A DNA stretch of 64,000 nucleotides from Arthrobacter sp. ATA002 (lineage in GTDB: Bacteria; Actinomycetota; Actinomycetes; Actinomycetales; Micrococcaceae): positions 2,108,001 through 2,172,000 of the forward strand of contig NZ_CP114015.1 in NCBI RefSeq assembly GCF_026898095.1, given 5' to 3'. Made by a program: the position numbers and the translations under genes. A model generated the notes under the pieces. That model worked only from the letters and a program-made list of their open reading frames with translations. It was not told where the DNA came from and searched no databases. Below, piece by piece: positions 49,557-57,969 of the stretch. Each line of letters starts with the position of its first letter. The first letter of the stretch is position 1.

Positions 49557-50365
49557 CAGTGTGCTCCTTCTACTTCATGAGGTTTAAGAATCTCGGCGTG
49601 CGGCGTGTGCGCCAGGAAAGCGGGCCATTCGCCGCCGCCGTCGACGTCGAGCACTGCTCCGGTGATATGGCTGGCCAGCGGTGAGGCGAGCATGACGCAG
49701 GCGGCACCAATCTCGGCCGGACGGGCCAGCTGTCCGCGCGGAATGGTTGCCGCCACGCGGGCGTAGCTGTCGGCGTCCCCGTAGTGGTCCGCTGCACCCT
49801 CAGTGGCCACCAATCCGCAGCTCACTGCGTTGATCCTGATGCGCGGCGCCCACTCCACGGCCAGACTGCCGGTCAGGCTTTCCAAGGCGGCCTTGGCTGC
49901 CCCGTAGACCGCAGTACCGGGGCTGGGCCGGCGGGCGCTGATCGAGGTGATGTTGATGATCGATCCGCCCTGCTCCTGTGCCATCATGACCGGGTGCACC
50001 GCGTTGGCCAGCTGTGCTGCCGACAGGAAGTTCAGCTCGGTGATTGCGCGCTGGTAGCGCGCCGAACCCGCCTCAAAGCGTCCGAAGGGCGAGCCTCCGG
50101 CATTGTTGACGGCTACGTCGATGCGCCCGCGGCGCCCGACGACGTCGGCCACCCAGGCGCGCACCTGCGCATCATCGCGCACGTCAACGGCGCTGAAATT
50201 AACTGCCTGCCCTGCGGTTCCGGCTGCCGGTTCCGGTTCTGTGCGGCCACAGATTTCGACGACGGCGCCGGCGTCGACGAACGCGTCGACAATGCCGGCA
50301 CCCACACCGCGTGCGCCTCCCGTGACGAGTACAACCCGGTCTGTGAGATCGATAGTGATCGACAT
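49556..50365 (-). CDS. SDR dehydrogenase, Rv3549c-like
   Basis: 269 aa from ATG 50365 (GGCAGGAAACC upstream). TGGARGVGAG cofactor loop, DVAVNNAGGSPFG, SIINITSISARRPSPGTAVY and YGAAKAALESLTG active site, end GAVLDVDGGGEWPAF. M. tuberculosis also has two SDRs (Rv3548c, Rv3549c) beside echA20; this is the counterpart of the second by gene type, inferred. Probably a hydroxyacyl-CoA dehydrogenase feeding the thiolase, whose ATG overlaps its stop. Confidence 0.87.
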   Translation of the reverse strand: MSITIDLTDRVVLVTGGARGVGAGIVDAFVDAGAVVEICGRTEPEPAAGTAGQAVNFSAVDVRDDAQVRAWVADVVGRRGRIDVAVNNAGGSPFGRFEAGSARYQRAITELNFLSAAQLANAVHPVMMAQEQGGSIINITSISARRPSPGTAVYGAAKAALESLTGSLAVEWAPRIRINAVSCGLVATEGAADHYGDADSYARVAATIPRGQLARPAEIGAACVMLASPLASHITGAVLDVDGGGEWPAFLAHTPHAEILKPHEVEGAH

Positions 50366-50414
50366 CGGTTTCCTGCCCTCTCCTCCGCGACGGTGCGGAT
50401 AGCCCACCCTACCA

Positions 50415-50428
50415 ATCAAACGCTAGGT
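50415..50428 (-). promoter_or_regulatory. KstR2-like operator upstream of SDR-thiolase operon
   Basis: ATCAAACGCTAGGT, two mismatches to the KstR2 consensus. In the wider context CAAACGCTAGGTTTG is itself an inverted repeat (CAAAC/GTTTG around GCTAG). Confidence 0.6.
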
Positions 50429-50506
50429 TTGTCTTCGTTGAAGGCCGTCCGTGTCGGGGCTACGTTTCCCATGAGCGCCGTCTTTGGTGCGGAGTGCCAG
50501 TCATTC

Positions 50507-50572
50507 TCAGCTCCCGGCACCGGTGACGACGACGGCGTCGCCCAGGCGGATTCCAAAGCCCCGCCCTGTCAT
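50507..50572 (-). pseudogene. Truncated SDR remnant with intact start region
   Basis: ATG 50572 has GGGAG 8 bp upstream and encodes MTGRGFGIRLGDAVVVTGAG then S and a stop. VVVTGAGS is the start of an SDR cofactor loop (normally GAGSGIG), but the following sequence (ENDWHSAPKT.. in any frame) has no SDR similarity. A single-base repair does not rescue it. It is best read as the 5' end of a deleted SDR gene, still preceded by a KstR2-like operator. Confidence 0.55.
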
Positions 50573-50597
50573 GGCGTGCTCCCTTGGCGGCATGGAA

Positions 50598-50611
50598 GAC
50601 AAGCACTTGCT
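50598..50611. promoter_or_regulatory. KstR2-type operator between SDR remnant and thioesterase gene
   Basis: GACAAGCACTTGCT, one mismatch (first base). The core ACAAGCACTTGCTTGT is strongly symmetric. 25 bp from the remnant start, 72 bp from the thioesterase start. Confidence 0.8.
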
Positions 50612-50683
50612 TGTGTAATGTTGCCAGCATAACCCGGGCCCGCATCCGTGACGGCAGGAGCCGGATACTGCGAATGACGGGGT

Positions 50684-51142
50684 ATGGCGATGACGGATTT
50701 TCACACCGACGAAGTTCCCGCGGAGCGGGGACCGCTACTGCACGAACACACGCAGCGGCTGAGCTACGCGGACACGGACCCTGCAGGGATCCTGTATTAC
50801 GCCGCCTGGTTTCCCCGCATGGAGGCCCTGCAGACGGAATACCTGTTCCTGAACGGCCTGCGGCAGGACACACTGCTGGAGCGGTTCGGCTGGTGGACCG
50901 TCTCGAGGGCAACCCACTGCGACTACCTGCTGCCCGCCAAACTCTTCGACGAGATCACCGTCGAACTCCGGGTGGGCAAAATCGGCACGTCCTCGGTGCG
51001 GTTCGACTTTGAAATGTGGCGCCGCGCCGACAACGCCCTGGTGGCCACGGCATCCAACTGGCTGGTAAGCGTCTCCCCGGATCAGCGGCCCATCCGGCTG
51101 CCGGCCGTTCTGCGGGAGTGCCTAGTCGGAAAGGACGGCTGA
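50684..51142 (+). CDS. Hot-dog acyl-CoA thioesterase (4HBT/YbgC-like)
   Basis: 152 aa. LSYADTDPAGILYYAAWFPR contains the Asp of the 4-hydroxybenzoyl-CoA thioesterase class (DTDPxGxxYYxxWF); VSRATHCDYLLPAKLFDEI and SVRFDFEMWRR follow. It probably hydrolyses a pathway CoA ester to relieve CoA trapping. Two in-frame ATGs (50684, 50690); neither has a clear site. Its 3' end overlaps the convergent hydrolase gene by 21 bp. Confidence 0.82.
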   Translation: MAMTDFHTDEVPAERGPLLHEHTQRLSYADTDPAGILYYAAWFPRMEALQTEYLFLNGLRQDTLLERFGWWTVSRATHCDYLLPAKLFDEITVELRVGKIGTSSVRFDFEMWRRADNALVATASNWLVSVSPDQRPIRLPAVLRECLVGKDG

Positions 51143-52227
51143 AGCGGACCCCGAAGGCTCCAGCGCGGGGTAACGACCAACAAAATCGGCCAGGTGCGGG
51201 CTTCGCGCCAGCTCCAGATGCATCTCGGTCTGCCGCAGTGCTGCATGCAGGAAGAATCCGTACAGACGGGACCAGCCTGGCCCGTGCAGCAGCCGCGCAT
51301 AGTCCCACACCGGCGTGTCCCCCAGCTCCGGCAGCAGATCCGCAATGCGCAGCGTGCGCCGCAGCTGGTGCACGGAAATCTCAGCTGCCCGTGCGTCGAG
51401 CCCGCGGAAGCGGAACTCATGCCCCGGCAGCACCTCATACCTGCCGAACCGCCGCAGGGACTGCAGTGACGTCAGGTAATCAGGCAGCGGCTGGTCTCCG
51501 GGGAGTGCACCGAGCCCAAACCCGGAGTGGATCTGCGGCAGTATGTGGTCACCGCTGTAGAACAGTCCCCGGTCATCGTCGGCGAAACATAAATGGCCCC
51601 CTGTATGGCCGGGTGTCACCACAGCTGTGAGGCTGTGTCCGCCCAGGTCCAACACGTCGCCGTCATCCAGCAGCACGTCCGGCTCAATGTCGGAAAAATC
51701 GGGTGTGTGCGCAAAGGCAGCGACAAGCTCGGCGCGGCGCGCAGCGGGCACCCCCATGCCGACAGGACCCGGGTATACGCCGCCGGGCTCCGCAGTCCGG
51801 GACTGAGCTGGTACGTCAGGACCGCCCGTTCTTCACGCGAGAGCACCACCTTGGCACCGGTCATGGCTCTGAGTGTGGAGGCGATGCCGAGGTGGTCAGG
51901 GTGGTGATGGGTGGCGACGACGGTGGACAGGTCTCCGAGGGCAAGCCCGATCAGCCCCAGGGACCGGCGGAGGGCATCAAGGTTTTCCGGTGAGTCCCAC
52001 CCCGGATCCAGAAGGGAGAACGACGCCGAGTCCGCGCTGACCAGTACATAGCTGAGCGTGTGGGTGACGCTGCCCTCGGGGATGGGCGCGGCTATCGCCC
52101 ACACCTTGTCCGCAACAGGTTCAGGCTGCGGCAGCAGCCCGGACTGCAGTGCGGTTAGCTGCGCGGCGCTCGTTGGGCGGACACTGCGTGCCCGATCGGC
52201 AGGCACTCCGCTGCCGCTCACGGACAA
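51122..52227 (-). CDS. MBL-fold metallo-hydrolase (frameshifted)
   Basis: About 368 aa after repair. VVATHHHPDHLGIAS carries the HxHxDH zinc motif, VVTPGHTGGHLCFADDD and YSGDHILPQI the later ligands, then a C-terminal helical extension (HQLRRTLRIADLLPELGDT) typical of glyoxalase II/LACTB2-type hydrolases that cleave thioesters. One base missing near 51757-51765. The frame opens with TTG; an ATG at 52250 would fit if one base is missing in GGGCTTTG. It is 16-39 bp behind the hydratase gene, likely the same operon. Confidence 0.82.
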
Positions 52228-52265
52228 AGCCCTGCGGGCACTTCTGGCATGACAACCAACCGCCT

Positions 52266-53039
52266 TCAGCCGCGCTCGCCGCGGAAATCCACCGGCTTCC
52301 GGGCCAGGAATCCTTCGCGGGCCCGTGCGTACTCCTGCGTGCCCAGCAGGTCCGACTGAATCTCAAGCTCCCGGTTCAGTGCAGCCTGCAGGGCGGGAGC
52401 TTCCGCGGCACGCAGCAGACGTTTGGTTTCTGATACCGCCGCGCGAGGCGCGGAGCACAGCCGGGCGACGACGTCGTCGACCCGGGAAGCAAGCCGATCA
52501 TCGGGAACCACCTCCCCCACCAGTCCCCATTCGGCGGCGAGGGCCGCCGGAATCCGTTCCCCGCCAAACGCCATGCGCGCGGCTCGAATCCGGCCCGCGC
52601 CGGCTACGACGGCGTGGGTTGCCCCGCCGTCGGGCACCAAACCCAGGGGCAGGAAGGGAAGAAGGAAGAAGGCTGATTCCGAGGCCAGCACCAGATCGCA
52701 GGCAAAGGCAATGGAGGCACCCACGCCGGCAGCCGGACCGTTCACGGCGGCGATCACCGGCGTGGGAATCTCGGCAATCAGGGAGACCACCTCGGCCGCA
52801 GCGGCAACGGTGGCTCCCGTAACGTCTGTGCCAAGGTCGGCGCCGGTACAGAAGGCGCGGCCCGCTCCGGTGATGACGACGGTGTCCGCATCCCGGGACG
52901 CTTCCAAGGCTGCGGAGAGAGCTGCAAGCGCTGCGGTGGACACCGCGTTGAGGGTGTCCGGCCGGTTGAAGCGCAGCCACACCACCCCCTGGTTCGATTC
53001 AATGCTGACGAGGCTGTCGGTGGAATCTGTTAGCGCCAT
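52266..53039 (-). CDS. Enoyl-CoA hydratase/isomerase family protein
   Basis: 257 aa. WLRFNRPDTLNAVSTAALAA, GAGRAFCTGADLGTD, AAVNGPAAGVGASIAFACDL and LPFLPLGLVPDGGATHAVV. The Glu-type residues of classical hydratases are not evident at the usual place (VPDGGATH), so isomerase or hydrolase activity is equally possible. Middle gene of the unit EthD-like, hydratase, MBL hydrolase on the minus strand. Confidence 0.85.
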   Translation of the reverse strand: MALTDSTDSLVSIESNQGVVWLRFNRPDTLNAVSTAALAALSAALEASRDADTVVITGAGRAFCTGADLGTDVTGATVAAAAEVVSLIAEIPTPVIAAVNGPAAGVGASIAFACDLVLASESAFFLLPFLPLGLVPDGGATHAVVAGAGRIRAARMAFGGERIPAALAAEWGLVGEVVPDDRLASRVDDVVARLCSAPRAAVSETKRLLRAAEAPALQAALNRELEIQSDLLGTQEYARAREGFLARKPVDFRGERG

Positions 53040-53118
53040 GTGCGCTCCGTTCGGTTGAGATGGCAGGTGCGGTTGGGATGGCAGGGTGGTGTCCGGCGGA
53101 CGGGGACGGGCCGGAAAG

Positions 53119-53885
53119 TTACCAGTCCTGCCACGGAATGATCGTCTGCAGCGGCGACGCGAACAGCACTTCGCCGGTGTTCCGAGGGGCGTCAGGTGCA
53201 GCGTTCACGCCCTGTTCCGTCTGTGCGACGGCCCGGGACACCCGGCCCGGATCCTCGTCCAAGTAGAGCATCCGGATTCGCAGGCCGCCGGCAGGCTCGG
53301 ACACCGAACCTTTGAACGGCAGGGTGCCGTGCTGCTGCGGATGGCTGAAGGAGAACGTCCAGGCACCGGCCACTCCGTCTACGTTGAGCAGTTCCGGAAT
53401 CAGGCGGGTATCTTCCCAGGCGAAGGCGGCGTGTGCGTCCCGGCTGTGGGGCTCGGGGTGGCGCGTCAGGGTCAGGTGCATCCCGCGGTTGGGACGGTAG
53501 GGCAGGACGTCCGGATCAACCAGCACCCTTGGCGCTGCATAGCCCTTGACCGGTCGGAAGAAACCGAGAAGCGGCCGCCGGACTCCCGGAATGATGGGAC
53601 CGCGGCCCCATTGGAACGAAGCTTCGCCAAGTCGGTCCCAGGCCGCGATGCTCTCCTCCACGGGAGACCGGAACCAATACATCGCCACGTAGTCAGTTCC
53701 GTCCACCGCGGTTCCCCGAACAGGTTCCGCTTCCTTGCCGGTGCGCGCCCAGCGGTCCCCCCAGGCAACGCCGGGAAGGGCGAGGTTTTCCGGCCGGTGG
53801 TCCAGCTGATGCCAGCGGTTGTAGGTGCCGTGTGACGTGGGATCCGTAAGTTCCACAAACGAAAAAAGGCCATTTCGGCGAGCAT
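53119..53885 (-). CDS. EthD/dimeric alpha-beta barrel-like protein of unknown function (frameshifted)
   Basis: About 255 aa after repair. ATG 53885 has a strong AAAGGAG upstream and opens MLAEMAF; the T/A-run at 53862-53868 lacks one base, after which the frame reads FVELTDPTSHGTYNRWHQLD, HRPENLALPGVAWGDRW and, in the second half, RGMHLTLTRHPEP and WTFSFSHPQQHG. The HYNxWHxxDHxPE-type pattern resembles EthD-like barrels. Role unknown; under a KstR2-like site it probably belongs to steroid catabolism. Confidence 0.65.
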
Positions 53886-53896
53886 GCGACTCCTTT

Positions 53897-53910
53897 ATCT
53901 AGCGTTTGTT
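53897..53910 (-). promoter_or_regulatory. KstR2-like operator upstream of the EthD-like gene
   Basis: Read on the minus strand: AACAAACGCTAGAT, two mismatches to AnCAAGnnCTTGnT. Ends 11 bp before the start codon, next to the ribosome binding site. Confidence 0.55.
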
Positions 53911-53941
53911 TGGTTACCGTAGCAGAGCCTGCTGCCGGGCT

Positions 53942-54727
53942 TCACCGCGCCCTGCCGATGCTCTCGTTGCCGAGCCCCGCACTGATGTCCGCGGCGGCGT
54001 TCAGTACCAGCGGGCCGGTGACCTGCTCGGGGATGGCTCCCCGGTGGGCCACCGACACCGCACCGACCGGTCCCCCGGGACCGATGATCGCGGCGCCCAC
54101 CGAGCTGACCCCGCTGGCATGGCGGCTGCCGTCCCGGCAGGCCAGTCCGCCGCGCCGCCGAACAGCGGCAAGCTCCCGGTGGAGCTCTTCGCGGCCGCCC
54201 GGCCGGTTCACCCCGGCGAGGTCAATGACGGCGTCCACCTCCTCCGGCTGGAGCCAGGAGAGCATTGCCATGCCTGCGGTGGATTCCGGAGCGAAAATTC
54301 TGGTTCCTATCCGGGTGGGTACGCTCGACTGCGCGCCAACGCCGGTTCTGTCCACGTAGTCCACAAATCCCCGGTGCATAATTCCCAGATGCACGGTGTA
54401 ACCGGTGGCGGCGGCCAGCTCACCCAGTACCGGTGATGCGGCTTCACGGAGTCCGTCAAAATCCGACAACACGCCGCGGTACGCCAAACGCGGACCAAGC
54501 ACATAGCCCCCGGCATCCTGAGTTACCCAGCCCAGGTCTGCCAGCTGGCGGAGCAAACGGAAGGTTGTCGACCGTGCGAGGCCGGTAATGGCGGCAACTT
54601 CTTCGAGCAGGAGGTGGCCGGGCGCCTCGCCCAGGCAGTCCATGATCAGGGTGACGCGTTCCAGAACACCGCTGCGGGGCAACGGGCCTTCGGGCTGCGC
54701 ATCATCGAACGGCTGTGCATCAGTCAT
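53942..54727 (-). CDS. IclR family transcriptional regulator
   Basis: 261 aa. N-terminal winged helix (LEEVAAITGLARSTTFRLLR) and C-terminal effector domain (GTRIFAPESTAGMAMLSWL, ACRDGSRHASGVSSVGAAI, GAVSVAHRGAI). Divergent from the ligase-to-dehydrogenase operon at 54852, which it most likely controls. Not related to KstR/KstR2, so this side-chain module would be under separate control. Confidence 0.9.
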   Translation of the reverse strand: MTDAQPFDDAQPEGPLPRSGVLERVTLIMDCLGEAPGHLLLEEVAAITGLARSTTFRLLRQLADLGWVTQDAGGYVLGPRLAYRGVLSDFDGLREAASPVLGELAAATGYTVHLGIMHRGFVDYVDRTGVGAQSSVPTRIGTRIFAPESTAGMAMLSWLQPEEVDAVIDLAGVNRPGGREELHRELAAVRRRGGLACRDGSRHASGVSSVGAAIIGPGGPVGAVSVAHRGAIPEQVTGPLVLNAAADISAGLGNESIGRAR

Positions 54728-54807
54728 GGGTACAGCCTGCCGCGCGCTATGCCCGGGTCCGGTCTGATTCCACTGGGTGGGACAGCGGCGGAGCGGGGCC
54801 GAAGTTC

Positions 54808-54816
54808 ACCTAGCGT
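54808..54816. promoter_or_regulatory. Half-site resembling the KstR2-like boxes
   Basis: ACCTAGCGT; its complement ACGCTAGGT is identical to the right half of the site at 50415-50428. Located 36 bp before the ligase start. No left half, so weak. Confidence 0.25.
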
Positions 54817-54851
54817 GGAGCCAAACATAGTGACAACAGGGAGAAGATGCG

Positions 54852-56496
54852 GTGCGAACGTACGCAGAAGTGGTGAGAAGCCGCGCGCAGGATGAGCACG
54901 AGGGCCTGCGTTTTGAAGGCCGGAGCTGGAGCTGGGCAGAGGTTATCAACGAGGCCTCAACCCGGGCCGCCGTTCTCGGCACAATCGGGCCGGGTGACGG
55001 ACGGAGCCAGGTCCATGTGGGAATCCTGCTGCAGAACACCCCCGACTACATCTTCTGGCTGCTTGCCGCGGCGCTGAGCGGCGACGTCGTCGTCGGCATC
55101 AATCCCACCCGGCGCGGCGCAGAACTTACCCACGACATGATGCACGCAGACTGTGATCTGCTGGTGAGCGAGCCCCTGTATCTGGCCGCTGATGACCGGC
55201 CAGACCTGCCGGTCCCCGCGGACCGCATCTTCGATGTGGAATCCCGCGCCTATGCAGAGCTGCTGGCCAGCCATGCCGGGGCTGCCCTCCCCGCGGATAT
55301 CCCGGACCCGTCCGCAATCTATCTGCTGCTGTTCAGCTCCGGGTCCACCGGAGCGCCCAAAGCCGTGATCTGTACCCAGGGCCGGCTCGGCACCGTGACG
55401 CCCAGCCTGACGGACCGCATTTCGCTGCACCGCGGATCGGTCAGCTACCTGCATCTGCCGCTGTTCCACGGCCACGGCATCATGATGAACCTGGCAACCG
55501 CCGCTGAGGCCGGTGCCACGGTTGTCATGGTCCGCAAGTTCTCGGCCAGCCGCTTCTCCCGCGACATCCGGGAGAACAAAGTGACCTTCGTGAACTACGT
55601 CGGCCGCGTGCTCAGTTACATCCTGGCCCAGCCGGAAGACCCGGCCGACGCGGAGAACTGCCTCGAAGCAGTCTTCGGCTCCGAGGCGTCCCCGGCGGAA
55701 GCGGAAGCCTTCCGGACGCGGTTCGGATGCGAGGTCCGCGAAGGCTTTGGATCCAGCGAGGGCATCATCCGCATCGTTCCCGTTCCGGGCACTCCCGCCG
55801 GTGCGCTGGGCCTTCCCGCTGCGGGCATGACCGTGGAGATCCGCTCCGCCGACGGCGCCGAATGCCCCCGGGCGCAGTTCGACGGCGCCGGCCGCCTGCT
55901 CAACGTCGAGGAAGCCACCGGTGAGATTGTGGTGGTTGGAGCCGGTTCGCGCTTTGAGGGTTACTACAAGAACCCGGAAGCAATGGCCGACCGGCTGCGG
56001 TTCGGCGGCGACGACTTCTGGACCGGGGATCTGGGATACCGCGATGAGGAAGGCTACTTCTACTTCGGCGGGCGGACATCGGACTGGCTCCGGGTGGACG
56101 GTGAGAACTTTGGCACCGCCCCCATTGAGCGCATCATCTCCCGGCACCCGGCATTCTCCGGTGTACATGCCTATGCGGTACCCGATCCCCGAACGGGTGA
56201 TCAGCTTATGTGCACCCTGGTACTCAACCCCGGCGCCGAATTCGATCCCGTTGACGTGGCAGACTTCCTCGACGCCCAGCCGGACCTGGGCACGAAGTGG
56301 CGCCCACTTTCATCCGTGTTGTCGATAAGGCCCCGACAACAGCCAACGCCAAGATCGACAAGGCGCCGCTGCGCAGGGTGGCCTGGGAAGCCGAGAATGT
56401 CTGGTGGGCGCGGAACCGCAGCAGCGCCTTCATCCGCCTGGAAGAAGAACACCGCGAAGGAATCCGCGCCGAATTCATTGCCGCAGGCCGCATTAG
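54852..56496 (+). CDS. Acyl-CoA synthetase, FadD17/steroid-22-oyl type (frameshifted)
   Basis: About 548 aa after repair; GTG start with ACAGGGAG upstream. LLFSSGSTGAPKAVICTQGR is the ATP loop, PLFHGHGIMMNLATAAEAG, REGFGSSEGIIRIVPVPG, DDFWTGDLGYRDEEGYFYFG and ANAKIDKAPLRR with the catalytic Lys. Deletions near 56302 (GTKW to APTFIRVVDKAPTT) and near 56485-56494. As first gene of a side-chain operon it should activate a steroid C22/C24-type carboxylic acid; similarity looks closer to FadD17 than FadD3. Confidence 0.83.
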
Positions 56497-56558
56497 TCTC
56501 TGCCCGCAGCATCGCAGGCACTCGTCGGGGCCGTTGGCGCCGTTGGGGCCGGTGCCCG

Positions 56559-57203
56559 ATGACGACCTTCGAACAGGAACTGAGCGCGGAGGCGCTGCAG
56601 CGATTTGTCGGGACCGTCGCCGAGCCGCCGCGGGTGGCACGGTACGGGGTTTCGGAAGCGATGATCCGGAACTGGGCCGAAGCCCTGGATGACCGGAACC
56701 CGGTCTACGTGGACGAGGCGGCGGCACAGGAAAGCGGCCGCAGCGGCATCATCGCTCCACCGGCCATGGTGTCCACCTGGGTCATGTCCGGATACCGCCG
56801 GTGGCGCGAGGTACAGCGAGCCCGCGCGGCAGGCATTGCGGAGCAAACCCCGTACGCCGAGCTGCTGTCCCTGCTGGACCGGGCCGGCTACACCTCGGTG
56901 GTCGCCACCCGGATGGAGCAGGAGTACGAGCGGGAACTGACCGTCGGCCTGCAGATCACCTGCCACATCACCATCGAGTCCATCACCGGACCGAAGCAGA
57001 CGGGACTCGGTGAGGGCTACTTCATCATTCTCGGCAAACGCTACGAGGACGCCGATCAGGAAACCATCACCACCGAGCGGTTCACGCTGCTGCGGTTCCG
57101 GCCCAAGGAGGGCTCACGACAACCCCGGGTACTGCAGTTCCACCCATTGTGCGCACGCACGACAACCTGTTCTGGTTCGAGGCCGCGGCCGAAGGGCGTC
57201 TAG
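56559..57203 (+). CDS. MaoC-like dehydratase, N-terminal ChsH2-type hot-dog subunit
   Basis: As read 214 aa, but the true end is probably 57119. MTTFEQELSAEALQRFVGTV, NPVYVDEAAAQESGRSGIIA, PPAMVSTWVMSGYRRW, EYERELTVGLQITCHITIES and GLGEGYFIILGKRYEDADQE match the N-terminal FAS1-type dehydratase part of mycobacterial ChsH2. The tail after RFRPKEGS is out of family: at 57117 a C stands where T would make TGA (and ATG for the next gene). Forms, with the MaoC protein at 57559, the hydratase for the C22 enoyl-CoA. Confidence 0.8.
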   Translation: MTTFEQELSAEALQRFVGTVAEPPRVARYGVSEAMIRNWAEALDDRNPVYVDEAAAQESGRSGIIAPPAMVSTWVMSGYRRWREVQRARAAGIAEQTPYAELLSLLDRAGYTSVVATRMEQEYERELTVGLQITCHITIESITGPKQTGLGEGYFIILGKRYEDADQETITTERFTLLRFRPKEGSRQPRVLQFHPLCARTTTCSGSRPRPKGV

Positions 57204-57562
57204 TGGTGCAACGCTGCACCGACTGCACCACGCTGCGCCATCCGCCGGCGCCAACATGCCCCAAGTGCCGCTCCTTCGAGTGGGACTCTGTGGAGTCGAA
57301 CCGGCAGGGCACCCTGCACAGCTGGACCGTTGTGCATCATCCCCAGGACCCCGCCTTCACCTACCCCCTGCTGGTCGGCCTGGTTGACCTCGACACCGGA
57401 ACGCGCCTGGTGGCGGACTTCGAGCCCACCGACCATGACCTGCTGGCCGTCGGCTGCCCGGTGGAGGTCTATTTTGCCGAGCATCCGCGCGGCGAGATCC
57501 TGTCGCGGCTGCGGCTCCGCCGCTCAGAAACAGCAGACGCACAGCAGCAAGGAGTGTCATGA
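57116..57562 (+). CDS. DUF35 OB-fold protein, C-terminal ChsH2-type, start codon reads ACG
   Basis: About 148 aa from 57116, or 137 aa from GTG 57149. A zinc ribbon CTDCTTLRHPPAPTCPKC is followed by an OB fold (GTLHSWTVVHHPQ, YPLLVGLVDLDTGTRLVADF, GCPVEVYFAE). AAGGAGG ends 4 bp before an ACG at 57116 that would be ATG with one T; from there TTTPGTAVPPIVRTHDNLFW is open. In ChsH2 this domain is fused to the MaoC part and binds Ltp2 to make an active aldolase; here it is a separate gene. Stop overlaps the next ATG. Confidence 0.8.
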   Translation, partial: TTTPGTAVPPIVRTHDNLFWFEAAAEGRLVVQRCTDCTTLRHPPAPTCPKCRSFEWDSVESNRQGTLHSWTVVHHPQDPAFTYPLLVGLVDLDTGTRLVADFEPTDHDLLAVGCPVEVYFAEHPRGEILSRLRLRRSETADAQQQGVS

Positions 57563-57969
57563 CCACGAACGGTTTCGCACCGGGAGACCTGCTCCCCGAA
57601 CTGAAGATTCCCGTTGACCGCGCCTTCATTGTGGCCGGCGCCATCGCCTCCCAGGACTTCGAGGATGTGCACCATGATCCGGATGCGGCTGTCCGCCGCG
57701 GCGCCCCCGATGTCTTCATCAGCATCAACACGTCCAACGGCGTTGTCAGCCGCTACATCACGGACTGGGCCGGACCCGCCGCGCGGCTGCGTTCCGTGTC
57801 GCTGCGCCTGGGCATGCCGCTGCACCCGGGCGACGTCCTGCACCTCACCGGAGAGATCACGGCCGGCGACGGCGACTCCGCCACCGTGAACGTGACGGGA
57901 ACCCATGCCCGCGGAATGCACCTCACGGCAACGGTCAGCCTTCAGCTGCGGACGGAGCGTGCGGCATGA
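57559..57969 (+). CDS. MaoC-like dehydratase, ChsH1-type
   Basis: 136 aa (ChsH1 of M. tuberculosis is 129). SQDFEDVHHDPDAAVRRGAP holds the Asp/His hydratase pattern (DFxxxHHDPxxA), then DVFISINTSNGVVSRYITDW. It supplies the catalytic hot-dog to a heteromer with the 56559 product. Overlaps both neighbours by 4 bp. Confidence 0.85.
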   Translation: MTTNGFAPGDLLPELKIPVDRAFIVAGAIASQDFEDVHHDPDAAVRRGAPDVFISINTSNGVVSRYITDWAGPAARLRSVSLRLGMPLHPGDVLHLTGEITAGDGDSATVNVTGTHARGMHLTATVSLQLRTERAA

